DNA from: JB111 sp049856175
GTDB taxonomy: Bacteria > Actinomycetota > Actinomycetes > Actinomycetales > Actinomycetaceae
DNA: 64,000 nucleotides
Assembly: GCF_049856175.1 (NCBI RefSeq)
Contig: NZ_JBNDNA010000007.1
Coordinates: 62,001-126,000, forward strand
Direction: 5' to 3'
The translations under genes were made by a program, and so were the position numbers. Under the pieces are notes generated by a model. The model searched no databases. It was not told the DNA's origin and was given only the letters and a program-made list of their open reading frames with translations. Position 1 is the stretch's first letter, and each line of letters begins with the position of its first letter. Below are positions 6,841-15,638 of the stretch, in pieces.

Positions 6841-9624
6841 TCACCCCTCGTCGTCCGGCGTGGACGGCCGGGGCAGCGCCCGTCGGCCGGCGTCCATCCG
6901 GCTGGGCGCCCGCAGCGCCACCCGCGCACCCGCCACGGACAGGGAACGGCGCCCGACGATGACCGGGTTGAGCTCGATCTCCGCGATCGAGGGCAGGTCG
7001 TCGACGAGGGCGGCGACGCGACCGAGGACGTCGGCCAGCGCGCGGGTGTCCACCGCGTGCAGGCCTCGGTCGCCGGTGAGTCGGGCGGCCGCGCGCAGGT
7101 CGGTGATCATCGTCGCCACGTCCCTGGCGGTGACCGGCGCGACCCGGTAGGTGACGTCCCCGAGGATCTCCGAGGCGTCGCCGGCCACGCCGAGCGAGAT
7201 CACCGGACCGTACACGGGGTCCTCCCCGCCGCGGACGACGACGGCGACGCCCGGGGCGGCCATCGCCTGCACCTCCAGGGCGGACTCCCGGCCCAGCACG
7301 TCGCGCGAGCGCGAACGTATCTGGCGGACTGCGGCGCGCACGTCGTCGTCGTCGAGCAGGTCCAGGCGGACGCCGCCCAGGTCCGTGCGGTGCCGCAGCA
7401 CGTCGTCGAACGCCTTGACCGCCACCGGGTACCCCACCTCCCGGGCGACCGTCACCGCGTCGGCGGCGATGTCGTCGTCGGTCGTGGCCGGCCCGGACCC
7501 GACCGGGTGAGCGAGCAGAAGGTCGATGCCGTAGGTGCCCAGGAGCGCCGCGACGCGGTCGGGCGTCAGGACGACCGTCTCGCCGCTGGTCGCGGTGGGC
7601 AGCACGTCGAGGACCGCGGCGCGCGCGGCGAGCGGGTCGGTGCCGTCCGGCTCGAGCAGGGCCCCGACGTCCGCGTCGCGCCGCGCCTGGGCGGCGGCGC
7701 GCAGCGCGACGGACCGGGCGGCCACCTCGAGCGAGCCGACGGCGGGCAGCGCGTGCTCGCCGGAGCGGAGCCGCTCGTCGAGTCCGTGCAGCCCGGAGAC
7801 CCAGGCGACCCAGGGGCGGTCCGCGTCGGCGGCTGCGGCCGCTGCGACGACGGCGAGCAGCTCGTCGTCGACCCCGCCGAGCACGTCCGCGACGGCGACG
7901 ACGACGGCGTCGACGTCCTCGTCGAGGACGACCCCCTGCAGCCGCTCGCGGGCGGCGACCGGGCCGGCGTCGAGGACGGCGACCGGGCCGACGGGCGAGA
8001 GTCCGGCCGCCCGGGCGGTCGCCGACAGGGTGGCCGCGAGCGAGTGGGACGTGGCCGCCAGCGCGACCCGCACGCCCGCGGGTGCCGGCTGGGTGAGGGC
8101 CACGGCGGCCAGGTCCAGCGCCTCGCGCACGGAGCGGGCGGGCAGGGCGCCGGCCTGGGCCAGCACGGAGTCGATGACGGACGGCGGGAGCGCGGAGGTG
8201 GCGACCGCGTGCCCGGGCAGCGTGGCGACCGCCGTGGTCGCGGACGTGAGCACGACCAGGGCGCGCTCGGCGGACAACCGCCTGGCGACGCGCGTGAACT
8301 TCCGGGCGTTGCCGAGCGTCTGCAGGTGGACGATGCCGACCCCGACCCGGTCGTCCGCGGACCAGCCCTGCATCGTGTCGTTGCCGGAGACGTCGATGCG
8401 GTTGCCGGCGGCCACGACCGCGACCTCGGGCAGCCGGCGGTTGGCGGCGCCCTGCCGGAGCGCGAGGGCCGCCTCCCGGGTCTGGGCGAAGATCCCGAGG
8501 CCCCGGCCACCGACCTCCGGAGCGGGCCCGTCGGGGCCCAGGCCGAGGCCCGGGTCGGCGAGGGTGAGGTCGTAGGCGCCCGCGTCGCCCCTGCCCAGGA
8601 CCCCGTAGGAGGCGGGACCGAGCACGCGCAGTCCGGCGAGGCGCGTCGCGCGCAGCAGGTCGAGCTGGTGCTCCCGGCCCGGACCGAGAGCGAACCCGCC
8701 CGTGAGCACCACGAGCGAGCGCACGCCGAGGGCGCGCAGCCCGGGGACGCAGGCGACGACCCGGGCCGGCTCGCCGGCGACGACGGCGAGGTCGAGGTGC
8801 TCGGGCAGGTCGACCTCTCCAGAGGAAAGGGCGTCGAGGTCGCTCACGTGCTCCGCGCCGCCCGGGTCCAGGGGGCCGACGGCCACGAGCGGGATCGTCC
8901 CCTGCGCCCCGGCCGCGGCACGCGCCCGCGCGAGGATCCTCGAGGCCATCGGCCGGCCCGCCTCGTCGAGGGCGACGACGACGGCGCCCCGCGCGGCGGT
9001 CAGGGTGTGCATGGACAGCGCCTCCGCGCGCCGCTCCCGCTCGGCGAGGACCTCCCAGGAGCGGCCCGTGCTGCGCAGCGGGATCTCGAGGCTGACCACC
9101 CCGTCGTCGTAGCGGGAGCGGACCTCGTAGCCGGCGTCGGAGAAGACCCGGATCATCTGGGTGTTCTCCGGCAGGACGTCGGCGACGAACGTGTGGACGC
9201 CACGCTCCCGCGCCGCCGCCACGACGTGCTCGAGAAGGATCGAGCCCAGTCCGCGGCCCTGCTCTGCGTCGGAGACGGCGAACGCCACCTCGGCCGTGCC
9301 GGGCTCGACGACGTCGTACCGACCCACGCCCCGGATCACCGGCCCCTCGGTGAGGACGAGCGCGACCCGCCCGACATGGTCGACGTTGGTGAACCGGTGG
9401 GCGTCCTGGGGCGAGAGCCGCGGCATGGGGGCGAAGAAGCGGAAGTACTGCGAGCGCTCGGACTGCGCGGCGTGGAAGTCGGACAGCGCGTCGGCGTCCG
9501 CCGGCGAGATCGGCCGGATGTGCATCGTGGCCCCGTCGCGCAGGACCACGTCCGCCTCCCAGCCCGCGGGCGCCCCCCGGTCGGTCCCGGCGTCCCGGTC
9601 CTCGGTGGCCTCAGGCGTTCCCAT
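6841..9624 (-). CDS. Pat-like protein acetyltransferase: N-terminal GNAT fused to NDP-forming acyl-CoA synthetase
   Basis: 927 residues. An N-terminal GNAT domain (~25-195) carries the acetyl-CoA loop motif QGRGLGSILLEHVV. It is followed by CoA-binding and succinyl-CoA-ligase-like domains (~200-690) and a C-terminal ATP-grasp domain (~695-900; GIDLLLAHPVGS, YPVAVKAFDD, ITDLRAAARL). Proteins of this architecture are protein lysine acetyltransferases that silence acyl-CoA synthetases, or ADP-forming acyl-CoA synthetases; Pat homologues have usually lost synthetase activity. I cannot tell which from motifs alone. TAGGTT at six bases before the ATG indicates a leaderless start. It is divergent from the topoisomerase A gene. 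Confidence 0.85.
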   Translation of the reverse strand: MGTPEATEDRDAGTDRGAPAGWEADVVLRDGATMHIRPISPADADALSDFHAAQSERSQYFRFFAPMPRLSPQDAHRFTNVDHVGRVALVLTEGPVIRGVGRYDVVEPGTAEVAFAVSDAEQGRGLGSILLEHVVAAARERGVHTFVADVLPENTQMIRVFSDAGYEVRSRYDDGVVSLEIPLRSTGRSWEVLAERERRAEALSMHTLTAARGAVVVALDEAGRPMASRILARARAAAGAQGTIPLVAVGPLDPGGAEHVSDLDALSSGEVDLPEHLDLAVVAGEPARVVACVPGLRALGVRSLVVLTGGFALGPGREHQLDLLRATRLAGLRVLGPASYGVLGRGDAGAYDLTLADPGLGLGPDGPAPEVGGRGLGIFAQTREAALALRQGAANRRLPEVAVVAAGNRIDVSGNDTMQGWSADDRVGVGIVHLQTLGNARKFTRVARRLSAERALVVLTSATTAVATLPGHAVATSALPPSVIDSVLAQAGALPARSVREALDLAAVALTQPAPAGVRVALAATSHSLAATLSATARAAGLSPVGPVAVLDAGPVAARERLQGVVLDEDVDAVVVAVADVLGGVDDELLAVVAAAAAADADRPWVAWVSGLHGLDERLRSGEHALPAVGSLEVAARSVALRAAAQARRDADVGALLEPDGTDPLAARAAVLDVLPTATSGETVVLTPDRVAALLGTYGIDLLLAHPVGSGPATTDDDIAADAVTVAREVGYPVAVKAFDDVLRHRTDLGGVRLDLLDDDDVRAAVRQIRSRSRDVLGRESALEVQAMAAPGVAVVVRGGEDPVYGPVISLGVAGDASEILGDVTYRVAPVTARDVATMITDLRAAARLTGDRGLHAVDTRALADVLGRVAALVDDLPSIAEIELNPVIVGRRSLSVAGARVALRAPSRMDAGRRALPRPSTPDDEG

Positions 9625-9630
9625 GGGTCC

Positions 9631-9636
9631 AACCTA
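9631..9636 (-). promoter_or_regulatory. -10 hexamer TAGGTT of the Pat-like gene (leaderless)
   Basis: The hexamer ends six bases before the ATG at 9624, so transcription would start at the initiation codon. No Shine-Dalgarno is present. Confidence 0.55.
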
Positions 9637-9737
9637 GTGCGCGACGTGACGCGCCCCACGCGGCGGCAGGGCCGGGGGCGCGTCCGGCGGCGTGCCGTAC
9701 GCCGCCCACCGCCCGCCGTGGTGCGACGATCGTCGGC

Positions 9738-12212
9738 ATGCCGCGCACCGCACCGCCCGTCGTGGACGAGCACATCGTCGACATCGACGTCGCCGCCGAG
9801 ATGGAGGGCTCGTTCCTCGAGTACGCCTACTCGGTGATCTACGCCCGTGCCCTCCCCGACGCCCGCGACGGGCTCAAGCCCGTCCAGCGCCGGATCCTTT
9901 ACCAGATGGACCAGATGGGGCTCCGGCCCGACCGGGCGCACGTGAAGTCCTCCCGGGTGGTCGGTGACGTCATGGGCAAGCTCCACCCGCACGGCGACAC
10001 GGCGATCTACGACGCCATGGTGCGGCTCGCCCAGGACTTCGCCATGCGGCTGCCCGTCGTGGACGGGCACGGCAACTTCGGCTCGCTCGACGACGGCCCC
10101 GCCGCCCCCCGGTACACGGAGGTGCGCCAGGCGCCCGCCGCCGTCGCGATGGTCGCCGACCTCGGCGAGGACGTCGTGGACCTCGTGCCGAACTACGACG
10201 GCTCGACGACGCAGCCCGAGGTGCTGCCGGCGGCGTGGCCGAACCTGCTCGTCAACGGCGCCTCGGGGATCGCCGTCGGGATGGCGACCAACATGGCGCC
10301 CCACAACCTCGTCGAGGTGGTCGCCGCGGCGCGGCACCTCGTGGCCCACCCGGACGCGAGCCTGGAGGCCCTGCAGCGGTTCGTCCCCGGCCCCGACCTG
10401 CCCGGCGGCGGACGGATCGTCGGCCTCGAGGGCGTGCGCGAGGCGCAGGCCGGTGGCCGCGGGTCGTTCCGCACCCGGGCGACCGTCCGGGTCGAGCAGG
10501 TCACACCACGCAAGAAGGGCATCGTCGTCACCGAGCTGCCCTACATGGTGGGGACCGAGCGCGTGATCGGGAAGATCAAGGACGGGGTCGACGCGCGGCG
10601 GATCGAGGGCATCACCGGCGTCGTCGACCTCACCGACCGGCACCAGGGGCTGCGGCTCGTCATCGAGCTCAAGACCGGGTTCAACCCGGACGCCGTCCTC
10701 GAGCAGCTCTACCGGTACACCCCGCTCGAGGAGTCCTTCAGCATCAACAACGTGGCCCTCGTCGAGGGTCGGCCACGGACCCTCGGGCTGAAGGAGATGC
10801 TCGAGGTCTACGTCGACCACCGGCTCACCGTCACGCGGCGTCGTTCCGAGCATCGCCTGCGCAGGGCTCGCGAGCGCTCCCACCTGCTCGAGGGCCTGCT
10901 CGCCGCGGTGCTCAACATCGACGAGGTCGTCCAGCTCATCCGGTCGGCCGAGAGCGCCGAGGCGGCCCGGACCGGACTCATGACCGTCTTCGACCTCACC
11001 GCCGAGCAGGCGACGTACATCCTCGACCTCCAGCTGCGCCGGCTCACGCGCTACTCGGTCCTGGAGATCGAGGGCGAGCACGAGGAGCTGCTGCGCCGTG
11101 CCGCCGAGCTCGAGGAGATCCTCGGCTCGGACCAGGCGCTGCGCTCGCTCGTCTCCGCGGAGCTCGCCGAGGTGGCCAAGGCCCACGGGACACCGCGGCG
11201 CACCGTGCTGCTCGAGTCCGCCGGGGGCGCGCCGAGGTCCGGCGCCGAGGCGGCCGCGGTGCCCGCCCGCGGCCGGAGGGGGGCCACCGCGGCGCCCCTG
11301 GAGGAGCCCGACGACCCGTGCTGGGTCCTGCTCGGGGGCACCGGGCGGATCGCCCGGACGCCGGGCGAGGACGCCCCGCCGCGCACGGGCGACCGGGTCG
11401 CGCACGACGCCGTCACCCACGCGGTCGCGACGACCGCACGCTCCGACGTCGGGATCGTCACCTCCGCGGGCCGGGTCGTCCGGCTCGAGGCGCTCCACGC
11501 CCCCGCCCTGCCCGGGACCACCACCGCGCCCGGGTTGTCCGGCGGGACCGCCGTCGAGGAGCTCGTCGCGCTGGAGCGGGAGGAGACGGTCGTGGGGCTC
11601 GTCGGCCTCGGCGACGACGCGCCGACCGTGGCCCTCGCGACCGCGTCCGGCGTGGTCAAACGGGTCTCCCCCGCCGACCGCCCGGCCAGCCGTGAGTCCT
11701 GGGACGTCATCGCCCTCGCGGACGGCGACTCCCTGGTCGCCGCCCGCCACGCCGGCGACGACGACCAGCTCGTGCTCGTGTCCTCCGACGCCCAGCTGCT
11801 CCGGTTCGACGCCTCGCTCGTGCGGCCCACCGGACGCTCGGGCAAGGGCGTGGCGGGGATCCGTCTCGCCGCGGGCGCACGGCTCGTCCACATGGGCGTC
11901 GCCCCGACGTCGGACCTCGGCTCACGGGCCGTGGTGACGATCGCGGGGCCCGGGGGCGCGCTGCCCGGGACCACGCCCGGGAGCGCCAAGGTCACCCCGC
12001 TGGACCGCTACCCCGCCAAGGGCCGCGCCACCGGCGGCGTGCGGGCGCACCGGTTCCTGCGCGGCGAGGACGAGCTCCAGCTCGCCTGGGTCGGTCCGAT
12101 GCCGGTGCGCGCCGTCGGGGCCGGCGGGCAGGCCGTCGACCTTCCCGAGGTCGACGAGCGCCGCGACGGGTCCGGCCACGCGCTGTCGGTGCCGGTCGCT
12201 GCGATCGGCTGA
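9738..12212 (+). CDS. parC: DNA topoisomerase IV / gyrase-like subunit A
   Basis: 824 residues, type IIA topoisomerase subunit A. Visible features are the QRDR segment HPHGDTAIYDAMVR (Thr88 at the Escherichia coli GyrA Ser83 position, Asp92 at Asp87), the catalytic Tyr126 in PRYTEVR, the GIAVGMATNMAPHN tower segment and a degenerate C-terminal beta-pinwheel region. With the subunit B at 24.7-26.8 kb it would form the second, chromosome-decatenating type II enzyme (ParC/GyrA2) rather than the oriC gyrase. No GyrA box (QRRGGKG) is visible in the C-terminal half, in favour of a topoisomerase IV role. Confidence 0.9.
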   Translation: MPRTAPPVVDEHIVDIDVAAEMEGSFLEYAYSVIYARALPDARDGLKPVQRRILYQMDQMGLRPDRAHVKSSRVVGDVMGKLHPHGDTAIYDAMVRLAQDFAMRLPVVDGHGNFGSLDDGPAAPRYTEVRQAPAAVAMVADLGEDVVDLVPNYDGSTTQPEVLPAAWPNLLVNGASGIAVGMATNMAPHNLVEVVAAARHLVAHPDASLEALQRFVPGPDLPGGGRIVGLEGVREAQAGGRGSFRTRATVRVEQVTPRKKGIVVTELPYMVGTERVIGKIKDGVDARRIEGITGVVDLTDRHQGLRLVIELKTGFNPDAVLEQLYRYTPLEESFSINNVALVEGRPRTLGLKEMLEVYVDHRLTVTRRRSEHRLRRARERSHLLEGLLAAVLNIDEVVQLIRSAESAEAARTGLMTVFDLTAEQATYILDLQLRRLTRYSVLEIEGEHEELLRRAAELEEILGSDQALRSLVSAELAEVAKAHGTPRRTVLLESAGGAPRSGAEAAAVPARGRRGATAAPLEEPDDPCWVLLGGTGRIARTPGEDAPPRTGDRVAHDAVTHAVATTARSDVGIVTSAGRVVRLEALHAPALPGTTTAPGLSGGTAVEELVALEREETVVGLVGLGDDAPTVALATASGVVKRVSPADRPASRESWDVIALADGDSLVAARHAGDDDQLVLVSSDAQLLRFDASLVRPTGRSGKGVAGIRLAAGARLVHMGVAPTSDLGSRAVVTIAGPGGALPGTTPGSAKVTPLDRYPAKGRATGGVRAHRFLRGEDELQLAWVGPMPVRAVGAGGQAVDLPEVDERRDGSGHALSVPVAAIG

Positions 12213-12234
12213 CGGCCGGGAGGCCCGCCGGCCG
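12213..12234. terminator. Short hairpin after the topoisomerase A gene
   Basis: A 7-bp stem CGGCCGG/CCGGCCG with an 8-base loop starts right after the stop codon. There is no T-tract, as usual in high-GC actinobacteria. Confidence 0.4.
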
Positions 12235-12383
12235 GGGAACGGGGACGGCTCGTACGCGGGCCGCCCACCCACGTCGTCCCTGCTCAGCAGGCCGTTGGTC
12301 CCGTGACTCGCGGCCCGTGCCGTGCTGTGCTGGTCCCACGCGGACCGGACAGGTGCCGCGCTCGAACAACCAGGGAGGACCAG

Positions 12384-13157
12384 ATGTCAGTCATCGACAT
12401 GTTCAGCCTCGACGGGAAGGTCGCCTACGTCACCGGCGCCGCACGGGGCATCGGGGCAGCCCTCGCGGAGGCGCTGGCCGAGGCGGGTGCAGACGTCGCG
12501 ATCGTCGACATCGACGAGGACGCGGCCCGCGCGACCGCGGACCGGCTGGCGGAGGCGACGGGCCGGCGAACGGCGGCCTACCGCATCGACGTCACCGACC
12601 CCGCACAGGCACAGGTGCTTGTCGACTCCGTCGTGGCGGACCTCGGCTCGCTCGACATCGCCTTCCACAACGCGGGGATGGCGCACAACGAGCCGGTCGA
12701 GGAGCTGACGGTCGAGGACTGGCAGCGGATGATGAACCTCAACCTCAACGCCGTCTTCTACGGCACCCAGGCGGCCGGCCGGCACATGCTGGCCAACGGC
12801 GGGGGCGCGATCGTCAACACCGCGTCGATGTCCGGCCACATCGTCAACGTCCCCCAGCCGCAGGCCCACTACAACACGTCCAAGGCGGGCGTCATCCACC
12901 TGTCGAGGTCGGCGGCGACCGAGTGGGCCCAGCGGGGCGTACGGGTCAACACGATCAGCCCCGGGTACATCGGGACCGAGCTTCTGCAGGCTCCCGCGCT
13001 CAAGCCTCTCCTCGAGGAGTGGGCGAGCCTGACGCCGCAGCGCCGCGTCGGCACCCCGGAAGAGCTCAAGGGCATCGCCGTCTACCTCGCGAGCGACGCG
13101 GCGAGCTACACGACGGGTACCGACGTCGTCGTCGACGGCGGGTACACGCTCGTCTGA
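12384..13157 (+). CDS. SDR family oxidoreductase (sugar/polyol dehydrogenase type)
   Basis: 257 residues from ATG 12384 behind GGGAGGACC. Classical short-chain dehydrogenase features are TGAARGIG (18-25), Asp42 at the end of beta-2 (DIDED), which predicts NAD over NADP, HNAG (95-98), a Ser near 148, and YNTSK with Tyr163 and Lys167. The C-terminal GYTLV and the overall length resemble D-arabinitol, sorbitol or mannitol dehydrogenases. It lies 368 bp upstream of the Liv operon and on the same strand. It is likely part of the island's substrate oxidation, although it has its own terminator-like hairpin and no copy of the LacI operator. Confidence 0.85.
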   Translation: MSVIDMFSLDGKVAYVTGAARGIGAALAEALAEAGADVAIVDIDEDAARATADRLAEATGRRTAAYRIDVTDPAQAQVLVDSVVADLGSLDIAFHNAGMAHNEPVEELTVEDWQRMMNLNLNAVFYGTQAAGRHMLANGGGAIVNTASMSGHIVNVPQPQAHYNTSKAGVIHLSRSAATEWAQRGVRVNTISPGYIGTELLQAPALKPLLEEWASLTPQRRVGTPEELKGIAVYLASDAASYTTGTDVVVDGGYTLV

Positions 13158-13192
13158 TCCCCACCTCCGGGCCTCGGCTTCGACCCACCCGC

Positions 13193-13224
13193 GCGGCTCC
13201 GCCCCCCTCCGGGAGCGGGGCCGC
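13193..13224 (+). terminator. Terminator hairpin after the SDR gene
   Basis: GCGGCTCCGC pairs with GCGGGGCCGC (one G-T pair) around a 12-base loop, 36 bp after the stop. It suggests that the SDR gene is not read through at full strength into the Liv operon. Confidence 0.5.
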
Positions 13225-13297
13225 CTCGCATCGCGCGCAGCCGTCGAACCAGCACCCCGATCCCGAGGAGAGTGCGGCCCCGACACTCTGAGATCCC

Positions 13298-13412
13298 TCT
13301 CGCTCGTGGAGCAGAGCCGCGCTCACTCGTCCGGCAGACTGCCGCTCACTCGCCGGGAAGAACCGCCCTCACCCACCGAGCACAACTCCCCTCACTCGCC
13401 ACCGAGTGGGCA
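13298..13412. repeat. Degenerate 23-bp tandem array, five units
   Basis: Units start at 13298, 13321, 13344, 13367 and 13390. Four carry CTCACTCG or a one- to two-base variant (TCGCTCG, CTCACCCA) at the same phase, and the second halves share a purine-rich AGA/AAC patch. Unit 2 joins its neighbour in a CGGCAG-A-CTGCCG inverted repeat (13332-13344). The array ends about 40 bp before the Liv -35 box. Its role is unknown; it may be a multi-site regulator-binding region or an interspersed genomic repeat. Confidence 0.65.
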
Positions 13413-13450
13413 GGCGACCGTGGCGAACGACCCGCGCGACACGCCGGGGG

Positions 13451-13479
13451 TTGTGTCGTCACCGCTGCGCACCTACTCT
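13451..13479 (+). promoter_or_regulatory. Predicted promoter of the Liv-type ABC operon
   Basis: TTGTGT (13451-13456), a 17-bp spacer and TACTCT (13474-13479) form a plausible SigA promoter. The operator palindrome begins four bases after the -10, covering the expected transcription start. Confidence 0.5.
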
Positions 13480-13482
13480 GCG

Positions 13483-13494
13483 GAAAGCGCTTTC
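13483..13494. promoter_or_regulatory. LacI-family operator, copy 1
   Basis: A perfect 12-bp palindrome, GAAAGCGCTTTC, with the central CG typical of LacI/GalR operators. It shares GGAAAGCGC and TTC with the second copy at 19662-19675. Placement over the start site predicts repression. The regulator is most likely the LacI protein encoded at 18454-19518. Confidence 0.7.
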
Positions 13495-13525
13495 GCGCAT
13501 GCACGTTCCGAACAAGGAGGCTCGG

Positions 13526-14746
13526 ATGTCGACGAAGATCTTCAGGCTCGCCGCGGTGACCGCCGGCGCAGCCCTCGTGCTCGCCGCGTGCGGCGGATCG
13601 GACGACGAGGGAGGCGGCGAGGACACCGACGACCCCATTGTCATCGGCGTCTCGCTCCCCCTGACCGGCGACTTCGCCGAGCCGGGTCTCGGCGTCCAGC
13701 GCGGCTACGAGGTGTGGGCCGAGGTCGTCAACGACAACGGCGGCCTGCTGGGGCGTCAGGTGGAGCTGCGGATCCTCGACGACGCCTCGGACGCGGCCCG
13801 CGTGGTGTCGGACTACGAGTCGCTCATCGCGCAGGACGAGGTCGACCTCGTCTTCGGCCCCTTCTCCACCCGCCTCGTGGTGCCCGCCTCGCGCGTCGCC
13901 TCCGAGTACGGGATGCTGTTCGTCGAGCCGGCCGCCGCGGCCGCCGAGGTCTTCGAACAGGGCTTCGAGAACATCTTCTACGCGGCGCCCGCCATCGCCC
14001 CCGACCACTACAACAACCTGGTCGAGTACATCGGCCAGATGCCGGAGGACGAGCGGCCGGAGACCGTCGCCGTCGCCGCGATGGACGACCCGTTCGCCCA
14101 GGGCACCGCGTACGGCCTGCGGGACGGTCTCGAGGAGCTCGGGCTCGAGATCGTCGTCGACGAGGTCTACCCGCCCAACGCCACCGACTTCTCGGGCATC
14201 GCGGCCCAGATCGCCTCGGCCGACCCCGACGTCGTCATCGGCGGCACGCAGTACCAGGACGCGGTCAACCTCATCCTGGCCCTGCAGCAGCTCAACTACC
14301 AGCCACGGCTGGCGGCCTTCTCCACCGCGCCGACGAACCCCGAGTTCGTCGAGGCGATCGGCGGCAACGTCGAGGGCATCATCGCCCCGACCGGATACAC
14401 CCCCGAGGCCGAGTTCCCCACCAATGCCGAGTTCGTCGAGGCCTACACCGAGATCCACGGGCACGCGCCCGGCGAGGACGAGGCCAACGCCTACACCACC
14501 GGTCAGGTCGTCGCCGCCGCCGTCGAGGCCGTCGGCTGCGCCGAGCAGGGTGACTGCCAGCAGGACCTCATCGACTGGCTCCATGAGAACTCGGTCGACA
14601 CGATCGTCGGCACCCTGTCCTGGGACGAGGCCGGCCGCCCCGACGGTGCCCACCTGATCCAGCAGTACGTCGACGGTGAGATCGCCATCGTCCTGCCCGA
14701 CGAGACCGCCACGACCGAGCTCGTCTACCCCAAGCCGGAGTGGTGA
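13526..14746 (+). CDS. ABC transporter substrate-binding lipoprotein, Liv (type I periplasmic binding) family
   Basis: 406 residues. The signal peptide ends in a lipobox with Cys22 (LVLAACGG), so the mature protein is a membrane-anchored lipoprotein. The mature fold is the LivK/AmiC-type: IGVSLPLTGDFAEPG, an internal VFGPFSTRLVVPASRVASEYGM segment and VIGGTQYQDAVNL. This family binds branched-chain amino acids, but also amides, urea and carboxylic or aromatic acids. The sugar-type enzymes and LacI regulator nearby argue for a non-amino-acid ligand. It is the first gene of the five-gene transporter operon, with the operator directly upstream. Confidence 0.9.
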   Translation: MSTKIFRLAAVTAGAALVLAACGGSDDEGGGEDTDDPIVIGVSLPLTGDFAEPGLGVQRGYEVWAEVVNDNGGLLGRQVELRILDDASDAARVVSDYESLIAQDEVDLVFGPFSTRLVVPASRVASEYGMLFVEPAAAAAEVFEQGFENIFYAAPAIAPDHYNNLVEYIGQMPEDERPETVAVAAMDDPFAQGTAYGLRDGLEELGLEIVVDEVYPPNATDFSGIAAQIASADPDVVIGGTQYQDAVNLILALQQLNYQPRLAAFSTAPTNPEFVEAIGGNVEGIIAPTGYTPEAEFPTNAEFVEAYTEIHGHAPGEDEANAYTTGQVVAAAVEAVGCAEQGDCQQDLIDWLHENSVDTIVGTLSWDEAGRPDGAHLIQQYVDGEIAIVLPDETATTELVYPKPEW

Positions 14747-14750
14747 GCGG

Positions 14751-15638
14751 ATGGTCTCCGGAACGCTGCTGTTCCAGTCCCTGATCCTGGGGATCCTCCT
14801 CGGCGGCCTCTACGCCCTGCTCGCCGCCGGGCTCACGCTGTACTTCGGCATCATGCGCGTGGTCATGCTCGCGCACGCCGCGTTCATCGTGCTCTCCGCC
14901 TACATCGCCTGGCGCTGGCACATCGTCACCGGCTGGGACCCGCTGCTCTCGCTGGTCGTGACGATCCCGCTGTTCTTCCTCCTCGGGTTCGTCATCCAGC
15001 GGTTCCTGCTCAGTCGGCTCCGTCCGGCGACGATGACGATGATGTCGGTGCTGCTCACCTTCGCGATCGCCCTGGCGATCGAGGGCGGGCTCGGCATGGC
15101 CTACACCGGCACGCAGCGCCGCATCAACCTCTCCTACGGGTCGGAGAGCCTCGAGCTCCTCGGCGCCCGGATCCCGGTCGTCCAGATCATCTCGTTCGGG
15201 CTGGCCGTCGTCGCCCTGCTCGTCCTGTGGTTCATCCTGCAGAGGACCCGCACGGGTCGGGCGCTGCGGGCCACGATCCAGCACCCCCAGGCGGCCAAGC
15301 TCGTCGGCATCGACACCGACCGGGTCGCCGGCCTGGGCTTCGGGCTCGGACTGGCCACCGCGGCCGTCGGCGGTGCCGCGCTCTCGCTCCAGGCGACCAT
15401 CTTTCCGTCGCTGCACTGGCACTGGGTGGGACCGCTCATGGCGATCATCGTCGTCGGCGGGCTCGGGTCGATCCCCGGGGCGGCCGTCGCCGCCCTCGTC
15501 CTCGGCGTCATGCGGCTCATGCTCGAGATCCCCGTCGGCTCCACGTGGGCCCAGACGATCTTCTACCTCGCGCTCTTCCTCACCCTGATGTTCCGTCCGC
15601 AGGGACTGTTCGGAGGCCGTCTTGCCCAGCGATTCTGA
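14751..15638 (+). CDS. ABC transporter permease, LivH family
   Basis: 295 residues from ATG 14751, four bases after the binding-protein stop. It has about eight membrane segments and LivH motifs (LILGILLGGLYALLAAGLTL at the N-terminus, GALRATIQHPQAAKLVGID as the cytoplasmic EAA-like loop, VVGGLGSIPGAAVAAL near the C-terminus). It forms the membrane channel with the LivM protein. The stop overlaps the next gene by 17 bp. Confidence 0.93.
   Translation: MVSGTLLFQSLILGILLGGLYALLAAGLTLYFGIMRVVMLAHAAFIVLSAYIAWRWHIVTGWDPLLSLVVTIPLFFLLGFVIQRFLLSRLRPATMTMMSVLLTFAIALAIEGGLGMAYTGTQRRINLSYGSESLELLGARIPVVQIISFGLAVVALLVLWFILQRTRTGRALRATIQHPQAAKLVGIDTDRVAGLGFGLGLATAAVGGAALSLQATIFPSLHWHWVGPLMAIIVVGGLGSIPGAAVAALVLGVMRLMLEIPVGSTWAQTIFYLALFLTLMFRPQGLFGGRLAQRF

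Larger units (their letters stand above)
13158..13525. other. 368-bp intergenic region upstream of the Liv operon
   Basis: No gene is seen. In order it holds a terminator hairpin after the SDR gene (13193-13224), five degenerate 23-bp tandem units (13298-13412), the Liv promoter (-35 TTGTGT 13451, -10 TACTCT 13474), a GAAAGCGCTTTC operator palindrome (13483-13494) and a strong AAGGAGG ribosome binding site (13514-13520). Confidence 0.7.

Noticed and set aside
6751..9837. Long plus-strand open frame opposite the Pat-like gene (over 1000 codons)
   Set aside because: High GC at third positions leaves few stop codons on the opposite strand. The translation is rich in Gly, Arg and His with no domain, while the minus frame encodes a full known protein. 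The same applies to antisense frames at 9336-11891, 17452-19593, 31898-34084, 48620-51106 and 55629-57587.
13298..13412. CRISPR array
   Set aside because: The units are directly tandem, 23 bp, and vary throughout. There is no constant repeat with separate unique spacers and no cas gene.
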